From Deltaproteobacteria bacterium (GTDB taxonomy: Bacteria > Desulfobacterota > Syntrophia > Syntrophales > Smithellaceae), in NCBI GenBank assembly GCA_017860985.1, contig JAGFXG010000073.1:1-6357 (forward strand): a stretch of 6,357 nt of DNA, in the 5' to 3' direction. The stretch's first letter is position 1. Each line of letters starts with the position of its first letter. Both the position numbers and the translations under genes were made by a program. The notes beneath the pieces are model-generated. The model made no database searches and was not told where the DNA came from. It saw nothing but the letters and a program-made list of their open reading frames with translations. This document shows, piece after piece, positions 1-6,357 of this stretch.

Positions 1-468
1 CCAGCGGGTGCCTTGGGCGGCAAAAAGGAAATCATGGAGAGGCTCGCGCCGACGGGCGATGTCTATCAGGCGGGAACGCTTTCCGGAAACCCTTTGGCCA
101 TGAGTGCGGGAATCGCCACTCTCAACATTTTGAAATCGAAAGCGGACTCCTACCAATCACTGTCTTATCTGGCCGACAGCCTTTGTGAGGAATTGAAAAA
201 CCTGTTTGCCGGACATGGCATCGCCACCTGCGTCAACAGAATCTTCTCGATGTTCACCGTTTTTTTCCAGGAAGGACCGGTGAACAACCTGACCACGGCT
301 TTAAAATCAGACACCGCCCTTTATGCCCGCTATTTCCACGGCATGCTAAAAAACGGGGTCTGGCTGGCGCCGTCTCAGTTTGAGGCAGGGTTCCTTTCTT
401 TTGCCCACACAGCAGACGATGTGGACCGAACGCTGGGCGCGTGCTCAAAAACATTGAGGGATCTTTGA
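1..468 (+). CDS. hemL: Glutamate-1-semialdehyde 2,1-aminomutase, C-terminal part (5' truncated by window)
   Basis: HemL is a cytosolic PLP enzyme that converts glutamate-1-semialdehyde to 5-aminolevulinate in the C5 route to tetrapyrroles. The reading frame is open from base 1, with 155 codons before the TGA at 466-468. The visible part opens with PAGALGGKKEIM, the conserved stretch just after the PLP-binding lysine, so that lysine lies a few residues outside the window. YQAGTLSGNPLAMSAG follows (visible residues 22-37) and is diagnostic for HemL; its Thr belongs to the cofactor-phosphate region. The C-terminus FEAGFLSFAHTADDVDRTL is also typical, and the length from this point fits the family, so the end is intact. 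The next gene starts 138 bp downstream behind its own promoter candidate, and I see no terminator between them. The alternative, another class-III aminotransferase, is unlikely given the GTLSGNP signature. Confidence 0.95.
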   Translation, partial: PAGALGGKKEIMERLAPTGDVYQAGTLSGNPLAMSAGIATLNILKSKADSYQSLSYLADSLCEELKNLFAGHGIATCVNRIFSMFTVFFQEGPVNNLTTALKSDTALYARYFHGMLKNGVWLAPSQFEAGFLSFAHTADDVDRTLGACSKTLRDL

Positions 469-510
469 TCTGCTCAATCAACCACCTTGAAGAAAGTTAC
501 AAAGAATCAA

Positions 511-542
511 CACTTGTCACGCGTGAGCGGGATTGACAAGTG
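511..542. repeat. Nested palindromes over the tviB promoter (possible operator)
   Basis: CACTTGTCA (511-519) and TGACAAGTG (534-542) are perfect 9-bp inverted repeats separated by 14 bp. A second perfect palindrome, TCACGCGTGA (517-526), overlaps the left arm. The right arm covers the -35 hexamer TTGACA (533-538). This suits a dimeric regulator site better than a terminator, since no T-run follows on either strand. The regulator is unknown. Confidence 0.5.
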
Positions 543-559
543 ACGATCAATGCGATAAT
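533..559 (+). promoter_or_regulatory. Sigma70-like promoter candidate for tviB-gmd-fcl
   Basis: A perfect -35 TTGACA (533-538) is followed by GATAAT (554-559) with a 15-bp spacer. The -10 is preceded by TG at 551-552 in the extended -10 position (TGCGATAAT), which may offset the short spacer. TAATAG (556-561) gives a 17-bp spacer as an alternative. The predicted leader is about 40 nt and holds GAGGA (594-598) 8 bases before the tviB ATG. The -35 lies in an inverted-repeat arm, which suggests regulated expression. Confidence 0.6.
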
Positions 560-606
560 AGGTCATTCCATTTTACACGAATAGACCGGAATCGAGGATT
601 ACCCGA

Positions 607-1926
607 ATGAAAAAATCTCTGAAAGCCCAGTCGTTTTATGCTGGGAAAAACAAAATTGCCATCATTGGGCTTGGATACGTAGGTCTCCCGCTGGCTGCCC
701 ATCTGTCACGTCATTTTACCGTCATCGGATTTGATATCAGCGAGGCCAACGTCGCTGAATTGAAAAAAGGCCATGACCGGACGATGGAGCTTTCCGACGG
801 CGAATTAAAAAAGGCGAACATTCACTTCACGTCCAAACCGTCAGACCTTTCCGGCTGCAGACTTTTTATCGTAGCCGTCCCAACGCCGGTTGATCACTTT
901 CACGTTCCTGATCTTGGCGCAATGGAAAATGCTTCGGCGATTATCGGCAGACATTTAACCGCAGGTTCATGTGTGGTCTATGAGTCCACCGTTTATCCCG
1001 GTGTCACGGAAGATATCTGCGTTCCCATTCTGGAGCGAGAATCAAAATTGAAGTTCCGCAGGGATTTTACGGTCGGCTATTCCCCTGAACGCATCAACCC
1101 GGGTGATAAAGTCCATACGGTAAGTAATACCGTTAAGATTATTTCCGCCTCCGATCACGAAACGCTGAATCTGCTCGAAGGAATCTACGGGGCTGTGGTG
1201 AAGGTCCCTCTTCACCGGGCTTCTTCCATCAAGGTTGCGGAAGCTGCCAAGGTCATCGAAAACACGCAGCGTGACATCAACATCGCGCTGATGAACGAAC
1301 TGGCCATCATCTTTAATAAAATGGGCATCGACACACTGGAAGTTTTGGAGGCGGCCGGCACGAAATGGAACTTCCTCAATTTCCGGCCTGGCCTGGTCGG
1401 CGGCCACTGCATCGGCGTTGATCCTTACTACCTGACGTACAAGGCGGCAAGCATCGGCTATCGCCCGGAAGTCATCCTCTCGGGACGCAGAATCAATGAC
1501 AACATGGGCAAATATGTCGCAGAACGAACCGTCAAGATGCTGATTGCCGCCGATATCCAGGTGAAAAAGGCCCGCGTGGCAATTCTGGGATTATCCTTCA
1601 AAGAAAACGTTCCCGACTTGCGAAACACCAGGGTTGTTGATATCATCAACGAGTTGCAAGACTACGGCGTGACAGTCATGGCTCATGACCCGCTGGCCAT
1701 TCCGGAGGAAGCACGTGAACATTGCGGCATTGAGCCTGTATCGTTGAAAGCGATAAAAGACGTGGATGCGGTGATTCTTGCCGTGGCCCACCGTGAATAT
1801 ACGGAACTGGGCATTGAAAAAGTAGCTTCCCTGTGCCGTAAAAACCGTCCGATTCTCCTTGATATTAAAGCCGTCTTCGAGCCGGGACAGGCAAAGTCGC
1901 TGGGCATCAATTACTGGAGACTATAA
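607..1926 (+). CDS. tviB: Nucleotide-sugar dehydrogenase, TviB/WbpO-type UDP-N-acetylhexosamine 6-dehydrogenase
   Basis: This 439-residue protein belongs to the UDP-glucose/GDP-mannose dehydrogenase family. It oxidises C6 of a UDP-HexNAc in two NAD-dependent steps to the uronic acid, a surface-polysaccharide precursor made in the cytosol. The Rossmann motif [10 protein letters not shown] spans residues 21-30, followed by VAVPTPVD and YESTVYPG. Catalytic residues are in the usual spacing: Lys215 and Asn219 in [11 protein letters not shown], and Cys268 and Asp272 in [26 protein letters not shown] and [16 protein letters not shown] match the TviB/WbpO branch rather than plain UDP-glucose dehydrogenase. 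Whether the substrate is UDP-GlcNAc, UDP-GalNAc or a derivative cannot be read from sequence. The ATG has GAGGA 8 bases upstream. It is the first gene of the sugar operon, and its TAA overlaps the ATG of a mini-ORF (TAATG). Confidence 0.9.
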   Translation: MKKSLKAQSFYAGKNKIAIIGLGYVGLPLAAHLSRHFTVIGFDISEANVAELKKGHDRTMELSDGELKKANIHFTSKPSDLSGCRLFIVAVPTPVDHFHVPDLGAMENASAIIGRHLTAGSCVVYESTVYPGVTEDICVPILERESKLKFRRDFTVGYSPERINPGDKVHTVSNTVKIISASDHETLNLLEGIYGAVVKVPLHRASSIKVAEAAKVIENTQRDINIALMNELAIIFNKMGIDTLEVLEAAGTKWNFLNFRPGLVGGHCIGVDPYYLTYKAASIGYRPEVILSGRRINDNMGKYVAERTVKMLIAADIQVKKARVAILGLSFKENVPDLRNTRVVDIINELQDYGVTVMAHDPLAIPEEAREHCGIEPVSLKAIKDVDAVILAVAHREYTELGIEKVASLCRKNRPILLDIKAVFEPGQAKSLGINYWRL

Positions 1927-1982
1927 TGAAGAAGGGGCAAGGTTCAAGGCTCAAGGTTCAAGGACAAAAGTTTTTTATATGA
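1926..1982 (+). other. 18-codon mini-ORF bridging the tviB stop and gmd start (possible coupling leader)
   Basis: An ATG at 1926 shares bases with the tviB stop (TAATG) and has GGAG (1916-1919) 6 bases upstream. The frame reads [18 protein letters not shown] and ends at TGA 1980-1982, which overlaps the gmd ATG as ATGA. Ribosomes finishing the peptide would therefore stop on the gmd start codon. The gmd start has no convincing Shine-Dalgarno sequence of its own: the nearest purine-rich run, AGGA (1961-1964), is 14 bases away. I infer translational coupling. The peptide mostly encodes the heptamer repeat and probably has no function as a protein. Confidence 0.35.
1934..1968 (+). repeat. Degenerate heptanucleotide tandem repeat, GGNTCAA-like
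   Basis: Five consecutive 7-bp units are visible: GGGGCAA, GGTTCAA, GGCTCAA, GGTTCAA and GGACAAA. The middle three fit GG(T/C)TCAA exactly and the outer two are degenerate. The array fills most of the 52-bp gap between tviB and gmd. From memory, similar GGTTCAA/GGCTCAA runs are scattered between genes in Desulfobacterota genomes; I could not check this here. Confidence 0.7.
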
Positions 1983-3010
1983 AGAAAGCATTTATTACCG
2001 GAATCACGGGGCAGGACGGATCGTATCTTGCCCAGCTCCTTTTAGAGAAGGGGTATGAAGTTCACGGTTTGATCCGCCGCTCCAGCACCTTTAACACGGA
2101 CCGGATCGATCATCTGTATCGCGACTCCCACGAACCGGATGCAAAATTATTTCTGCATTATGGCGACCTGAGCGTTTCCGGCCAGCTCATGGATATGCTT
2201 GCCGCAATCAATCCCGATGAAATTTATCACTTAGGTGCCCAAAGCCATGTGCGTGTAAGTTTCGACATGCCTGAATACACCGGGGACATCACGGGGCTGG
2301 GAACGCTGAGAATCCTGGAATCCATCAGAAAAACCGGAATCAAGACAAAATTTTATCAGGCATCCTCCAGTGAAATGTTCGGCGCCGCACCGCCGCCGCA
2401 AAATGAAAAGACGCCGTTTCAACCACGCAGCCCGTACGCTGCGGCCAAGGTTTACGCCTATTATGTTGCTAAAAACTACCGGGATGCCTATGGCATGTTT
2501 GCAACCAACGGTATTCTTTTTAATCACGAATCGCCGCGGCGCGGTGAAACATTTGTCACCCGCAAAATCACCCGTGCGGCGACGCAAATCAAACTGGGCA
2601 TCCGGGACAAGCTTTACCTGGGCAACCTGGAAGCCAAAAGAGACTGGGGTTTTGCAGGCGACTTCGTGGAAGCGATGTGGCTCATGCTCCAGCAGGAAAA
2701 ACCGGATGACTATGTCATCGCAACCGGTGAGACACACTCTGTCCGTGAGTTTGCTGAAAAGGTCTTTGCCAAACTGGACCTGGATTATTCCCGTTACGTC
2801 GCGGTTGATCCCCGATATTTCCGTCCCACAGAGGTTGACGTTCTTCTGGGTGACGCATCCAAAGCTAAAAAAGACCTGAATTGGCAGCCAAAGGTTACCT
2901 TTGATCAGCTTGTTGATATGATGGTCGCCGCGGATTTGGAACTGGCCAAAAAAGAAAAAACCCTGCTGGAAGCCGGTTATTCCTGTGCAAACGTAGAACG
3001 AATCAGTTAA
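1979..3010 (+). CDS. gmd: GDP-mannose 4,6-dehydratase
   Basis: Gmd converts GDP-D-mannose to GDP-4-dehydro-6-deoxy-D-mannose with bound NADP, the first committed step to GDP-L-fucose and related deoxysugars. It is a cytosolic extended short-chain dehydrogenase of 343 residues. The N-terminus carries the nucleotide-binding loop [18 protein letters not shown] places Ser130 at the position of the usual catalytic Thr, with Glu132 following; Tyr153 and Lys157 form the YxxxK pair in [32 protein letters not shown] is a near-invariant Gmd signature. The frame stays open upstream to 1859 inside tviB, but ATG 1979 gives the normal Gmd N-terminus ([14 protein letters not shown]). That ATG lacks a good Shine-Dalgarno sequence and overlaps the stop of a mini-ORF (ATGA). 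The next gene, fcl, acts on its product and starts 25 bases after the stop. Confidence 0.96.
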   Translation: MKKAFITGITGQDGSYLAQLLLEKGYEVHGLIRRSSTFNTDRIDHLYRDSHEPDAKLFLHYGDLSVSGQLMDMLAAINPDEIYHLGAQSHVRVSFDMPEYTGDITGLGTLRILESIRKTGIKTKFYQASSSEMFGAAPPPQNEKTPFQPRSPYAAAKVYAYYVAKNYRDAYGMFATNGILFNHESPRRGETFVTRKITRAATQIKLGIRDKLYLGNLEAKRDWGFAGDFVEAMWLMLQQEKPDDYVIATGETHSVREFAEKVFAKLDLDYSRYVAVDPRYFRPTEVDVLLGDASKAKKDLNWQPKVTFDQLVDMMVAADLELAKKEKTLLEAGYSCANVERIS

Positions 3011-3013
3011 TAG

Positions 3014-3982
<969 letters not shown>

Positions 3983-4001
3983 ACGGCGGTCATGTTTTTA
4001 A

Positions 4002-4030
4002 TTGACTTTGCCCATCACGCATGTTAAGGA
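4002..4030 (+). promoter_or_regulatory. Weak promoter candidate before atpZ
   Basis: TTGACT (4002-4007) resembles a -35 box. At 17 bp the -10 would be TAAGGA (4025-4030), a poor match, and at 16 bp TTAAGG. The same bases hold the only visible Shine-Dalgarno sequence for atpZ, AAGGA (4026-4030). Both roles cannot apply to one transcript, because its 5' end would fall after the ribosome-binding site. The Fo genes may instead be read from upstream. Confidence 0.3.
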
Positions 4031-4042
4031 TCGCATCACTAA

Positions 4043-4327
4043 ATGGATAGCGAAACCAAAAAATTGAGCATCCAGATGGCTTACGCCAGCAGCATTGGAA
4101 TCGCAATGGTTCTGGCAATTTTTGGCTGCCTCCTTTTAGGAAGTTACTTAGACCGGAAATTTGATTCCGGCCACGTTTTCACGATCGTGTTTCTGGCGAT
4201 CGGCATTTCGGCCGGGTTTCGTAACATATATGTTTTAATACAAAAGAATTTCAGGGATGAAGAATTCATCATAAAGAGTTTGAAAAGTGAACCCCATCGT
4301 CAAAGACCCGCTCCAAAAAAAACTTGA
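4043..4327 (+). CDS. atpZ: AtpZ-like small membrane protein of the ATP synthase operon
   Basis: This 94-residue protein matches the AtpZ/ATPase_gene1 family, found at the head of F-type ATP synthase operons. Family members are linked to Mg2+ or Ca2+ uptake together with AtpI, but the exact role is not settled. Two transmembrane helices are visible, at about residues 12-34 and 44-65. They flank the conserved GSYLDRKF loop, and the second contains the usual AGFRN motif. The C-terminal tail is polar and basic. ATG 4043 has AAGGA 12 bases upstream, which is longer than ideal. The end overlaps the next gene by 41 bp, so translation of the two is probably coupled. Low similarity between such short proteins makes the symbol less sure than the family. 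Confidence 0.8.
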   Translation: MDSETKKLSIQMAYASSIGIAMVLAIFGCLLLGSYLDRKFDSGHVFTIVFLAIGISAGFRNIYVLIQKNFRDEEFIIKSLKSEPHRQRPAPKKT

Positions 4328-4682
4328 AATCGCCAACTGGATTATTCTGGCAATTCTTTTAATTCCCTCTCTGTTTTTCGCTCCTTTCAAGTTTTCCTTG
4401 GGAATCCTCCTTGGCGGCTTTATCAGCATTCTCAATTTTCACGGCATGGAATACGGCCTGCGCAGTCTCTTCAACAATCTTTCCGGAAATGTAAAACGGC
4501 CGACCATGATGAAATATTACATTCGTCTGGCATTGACCGGCGTTGTCGTATATTTTCTGCTTGCCGCCGAGACGGTTCATATCGTCGGACTGATTATTGG
4601 ACTTTCCGTGGTTGTGATTAACGTCACCTTTACGGTGATCACAACACTGGCAAAAAAAAACTTAATTGAGGAGGTTAGTTAG
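4287..4682 (+). CDS. atpI: ATP synthase subunit I (AtpI family)
   Basis: AtpI is a non-stoichiometric inner-membrane protein of F-type ATP synthase operons; in some bacteria it helps assemble the c-ring. The 131 residues contain four predicted helices at about 15-33, 36-54, 76-93 and 98-120. Length, the GILLGGFISILNFHGME segment and position directly before atpB fit the ATP-synthase-I family. Translation starts at GTG inside the atpZ coding region, with a weak AAAGAG (4273-4278) 8 bases upstream, so it probably relies on coupling to atpZ. Its last codons contain GAGGAGG (4668-4674), the ribosome-binding site of atpB. If AtpI works on the c-ring here, its partner gene is not nearby, because atpE is absent from this cluster. 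Confidence 0.8.
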   Translation: MNPIVKDPLQKKLEIANWIILAILLIPSLFFAPFKFSLGILLGGFISILNFHGMEYGLRSLFNNLSGNVKRPTMMKYYIRLALTGVVVYFLLAAETVHIVGLIIGLSVVVINVTFTVITTLAKKNLIEEVS

Positions 4683-4688
4683 AAACAA

Positions 4689-5360
4689 ATGGAACCCCTA
4701 ATATTCTTCCATACTTCTTGGTTGAAAGACATTGGCATTAACATGACCATCGTTTTCAACACTTTTTTTGTGATGCTGATACTGGCCACGCTTTCGTTTC
4801 TGGCAACCCGTAAACTGCAGGTTTATCCCGGCCGGATACAAAATGTTATGGAAGTCATCGTGGATGGTCTTCATTCCCTGCTGCTCGATACCATGGGCGA
4901 ACACGGAAAAAAATTCTTTCCCCTGATCGCCACACTGGGATTGTTCATTTTAACAAGCAACCTGATAGGTATCATCCCCGGCTTTGAATCTCCGACAGCC
5001 AACATCAACACGAACCTGGCCATGGCACTTGTCGTGTTTTTCTCCACGCATGTTGTCGGTGTCATCACGCACGGCATCAAGTATTTCAAACAATTTTTAG
5101 GACCTGTCTGGTGGCTGATCCCGCTGATGCTGCCGATTGAAGTCATCAGTCACCTGTCGCGTCCGTTGTCCCTGACCTTCCGTCTGTTCGGCAATATCGC
5201 AGGTGAAGACATCGTTCTGCTGGTTGTCCTTCTACTGGTACCTCTCATTGTTCCGCTGCCCATTATGTTTTTGATGATCTTCACGTCGGTTGTCCAGACG
5301 CTGGTTTTCATGCTTCTGGCCATGATGTATATCGGCGGTGCAATGGAAGAAGGCCATTAA
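4689..5360 (+). CDS. atpB: F-type ATP synthase Fo subunit a
   Basis: Subunit a forms the two half-channels that carry protons (or Na+) to and from the c-ring in the inner membrane. The 223 residues are shorter than in E. coli but normal for many bacteria. The essential arginine is Arg165 in LTFRLFGN, followed by Glu173. Gln203 in [15 protein letters not shown] matches the conserved last-helix Gln. Helices are visible at about residues 18-40, 76-98, 108-129, 138-156 and two more in 173-215. [15 protein letters not shown] and the NTNLAMAL segment are family hallmarks. GAGGAGG lies 14 bases before ATG 4689, rather far, but a stop codon just upstream excludes an earlier start. A terminator follows instead of the expected atpE. 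Nothing here decides H+ versus Na+ specificity. Confidence 0.96.
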   Translation: MEPLIFFHTSWLKDIGINMTIVFNTFFVMLILATLSFLATRKLQVYPGRIQNVMEVIVDGLHSLLLDTMGEHGKKFFPLIATLGLFILTSNLIGIIPGFESPTANINTNLAMALVVFFSTHVVGVITHGIKYFKQFLGPVWWLIPLMLPIEVISHLSRPLSLTFRLFGNIAGEDIVLLVVLLLVPLIVPLPIMFLMIFTSVVQTLVFMLLAMMYIGGAMEEGH

Positions 5361-5390
5361 TACCCTACGGGTTGTGGCAAAACAAAAATG

Positions 5391-5402
5391 CTGTTGCAAC
5401 AG
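5391..5402. repeat. Perfect 12-bp palindrome after atpB
   Basis: CTGTTGCAACAG reads the same on both strands and does not extend further. It lies between the atpB stop and the terminator. It is too tight to form a hairpin with a normal loop, so a protein-binding site or chance are both possible. Confidence 0.4.
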
Positions 5403-5424
5403 ACAGTTCGACGTTAATTGAAAC

Positions 5425-5463
5425 AAAAAGCAGCTGAAAGCAAGTGCGATCAGCTGCTTTTTT
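5425..5463 (+). terminator. Strong intrinsic terminator after atpB
   Basis: AAAAAGCAGCTGA (5425-5437) pairs perfectly with TCAGCTGCTTTTT (5450-5462) around a 12-base loop. The T-run 5458-5463 gives the expected U-tract. The A-tract on the left arm could let it act on both strands, but no gene converges from the right. It closes the atpZ-atpI-atpB transcript and separates it from the activase gene. The bases between the atpB stop and this hairpin hold no coding frame of useful length. Confidence 0.88.
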
Positions 5464-5530
5464 CTTGTTGATCTGAATCTATCTAAACCCTTGTCTTATA
5501 TAGGGATATCTTAATAATCTCATCTGATGC

Positions 5531-5559
5531 TTGACGGCACGGCTCAATCGTAATATTGA
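5531..5559 (+). promoter_or_regulatory. Weak promoter candidate for the activase gene
   Basis: TTGACG (5531-5536) is followed by TAATAT (5551-5556) at only 14 bp, or by TATTGA (5554-5559) at 17 bp. TTGTCT (5491-5496) with AATAAT (5513-5518) at 16 bp is an equal rival. A promoter is expected here because a terminator lies upstream, but the exact site is unclear. Confidence 0.35.
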
Positions 5560-5589
5560 CCACGCGGATGATATTTTAAGGGAGTTTTT

Positions 5590-6357
5590 ATGCGCAGTCT
5601 GGGAATCAATATCGGATCGTCAAACGTAAAGGCGGCCATGCTGGAGGAAGATAGCATCGTATGGAGCGCCGTTGAGCCGCATGAAGGCAATTTTCTCGAC
5701 ACCCTCAGCAAGATCCTGTCAGCCCACAATATACCGCAGGGAACAAAAACACTGGTCACCGGCACCGAAGGCCGCCATCTTTTGAATATCAGCAGCGTGA
5801 TTGAACCCCTCTGCATTGAGGAAGCCCTGCAAAAGCTAAATCATCAAATTGACGCCCTAGTTTCCCTGGGCGGAGAAGACCTGGTTGTCTACACCATCGA
5901 CCGCAACAACAAAATCATCACCAGTTTCTCGGGCAACAAGTGCGCCTCGGGAACCGGAGAATTCTTCAAACAGCAGCTCGCACGGATGAACATGAAGCTC
6001 GGCGACATCAACAACATCCCCGATAACTGCCGCGCACTGAAACTCTCCTCGCGCTGTTCGGTCTTCATGAAAAGCGACTGCACGCACCGCCTCAACAAAG
6101 GTGAAGCGACGACCGGCGATATCGTACTGTCGCTGAGCGATGTCATGGCCATTAAAGTCATTGATTTTCTCAAGAGAGCTAAAATCGAAAAAGGAACGGT
6201 GCTGCTCGTTGGCGGGGTAACGCTAAACCAATACATTCTGCGCTTTATCCGCGAACGGATGCCTCAAATCGAATTCATTGTTCCCGAGCAGGCGCCTTAT
6301 TTCGAGGCTTACGGCGCGGCCCTGATGGCCGGAATCTCCGGAAGTGTTTTGCCGCCG
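5590..6357 (+). CDS. BadF/BadG/BcrA/HgdC-type acyl-CoA dehydratase activase (3' truncated by window)
   Basis: This ASKHA-fold ATPase family includes the activator of 2-hydroxyacyl-CoA dehydratases and subunits of benzoyl-CoA reductase. It uses ATP to drive low-potential electron transfer from a [4Fe-4S] cluster bridging a homodimer. The 256 visible codons show phosphate-1 GINIGSSNVK (residues 5-14), LGGED (93-97), CASGTGEFF starting at Cys118, RCSVF with Cys156, and VGGVTLN (207-213). Cys118 and Cys156 are spaced almost as the two cluster ligands of HgdC. Asn7 replaces the usual Asp of phosphate-1. The ATG has GGGAG 5 bases upstream. The frame is still open at 256 residues, about where a stand-alone activator ends, so this may be a long multidomain version. 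No dehydratase subunits are visible, so its partner is unknown. Confidence 0.85.
   Translation, partial: MRSLGINIGSSNVKAAMLEEDSIVWSAVEPHEGNFLDTLSKILSAHNIPQGTKTLVTGTEGRHLLNISSVIEPLCIEEALQKLNHQIDALVSLGGEDLVVYTIDRNNKIITSFSGNKCASGTGEFFKQQLARMNMKLGDINNIPDNCRALKLSSRCSVFMKSDCTHRLNKGEATTGDIVLSLSDVMAIKVIDFLKRAKIEKGTVLLVGGVTLNQYILRFIRERMPQIEFIVPEQAPYFEAYGAALMAGISGSVLPP

Larger units (their letters stand above)
1926..1986. repeat. 8-bp direct repeats ATGAAGAA flanking the heptamer array
   Basis: ATGAAGAA occurs at 1926-1933 and again at 1979-1986, where it forms the first codons of gmd. The copies are 53 bp apart and enclose the heptamer repeat plus a T-rich tail. The bases next to each copy differ, so the repeat is exactly 8 bp. 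The arrangement resembles a target-site duplication, or the ends of a slippage or recombination event. Confidence 0.5.

Noticed and set aside
511..542. Intrinsic terminator for hemL formed by the 9-bp inverted repeat
   Set aside because: The loop is 14 bases and no T-run follows on either strand; the overlap with a -35 box favours an operator.
1922..1927. TATAAT consensus -10 at the tviB stop as an internal gmd promoter
   Set aside because: At 17 bp upstream the -35 position reads GCTGGG, and there is no TG extension, so the hexamer alone is not enough.
1859..1978. In-frame upstream extension of gmd into the end of tviB, giving 40 extra residues
   Set aside because: The extra residues derive from tviB coding sequence and the heptamer repeat and do not resemble a Gmd N-terminus; ATG 1979 gives the standard start.
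2231..2737. Long minus-strand frame within gmd, and similar antisense frames in tviB, fcl, atpB and the activase gene
   Set aside because: They lie opposite confidently identified genes, show no recognisable domains, and are explained by codon bias of the true strand.
5535..5551. Sigma54-type promoter around GGCACG before the activase gene
   Set aside because: GGCACG fits the -24 element, but at the required distance the -12 element reads AATC instead of TTGC, so the key G is missing.

Overview
All genes in this window lie on the + strand. It looks like a chromosomal segment of an anaerobic, Gram-negative bacterium, most likely in the Desulfobacterota (old Deltaproteobacteria), perhaps near the Syntrophia. 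This rests on the C5-pathway gene hemL, an Fo-only ATP synthase cluster (atpZ-atpI-atpB) apart from the F1 genes, a BadF/HgdC-type activase of fermentative and syntrophic anaerobes, and a heptanucleotide repeat of a style I associate with that phylum. The placement is inference; no rRNA or marker gene is present.

Layout. 1-468: 3' end of hemL. 469-606: intergenic region with the best sigma70-like promoter in the window, overlapped by nested palindromes. 607-3982: three-gene sugar-nucleotide operon, tviB (UDP-HexNAc 6-dehydrogenase), gmd (GDP-mannose 4,6-dehydratase) and fcl (GDP-L-fucose synthase). 3983-4042: short gap with a weak promoter candidate. 4043-5360: atpZ, atpI and atpB. 5361-5589: palindrome, strong intrinsic terminator and weak promoter candidates. 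5590 to the end: the start of an acyl-CoA dehydratase activase that runs off the window.

How the genes work together. Gmd and Fcl are consecutive steps from GDP-mannose to GDP-L-fucose. TviB makes a UDP-HexNAc uronic acid. Both are precursors for surface polysaccharide, but no glycosyltransferase, flippase or polymerase is present, so users must be encoded elsewhere. AtpZ, AtpI and AtpB serve the membrane sector of F-type ATP synthase. The c-subunit gene atpE, usually right after atpB, is absent and a terminator stands in its place.

Most notable is the tviB-gmd junction. A stretch of degenerate heptamers lies between two copies of ATGAAGAA, the second being the gmd start. Removing one 53-bp unit would put the gmd ATG on the tviB stop codon (TAATG), behind a good Shine-Dalgarno sequence. 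In its present form an 18-codon mini-ORF exactly bridges the tviB stop and the gmd start. This looks like a small insertion that displaced a coupled start codon yet kept coupling possible. I see no wholly new multi-gene system; the oddities are this junction, the missing atpE, the sugar cassette between hemL and the Fo genes, and the palindromic tviB promoter.
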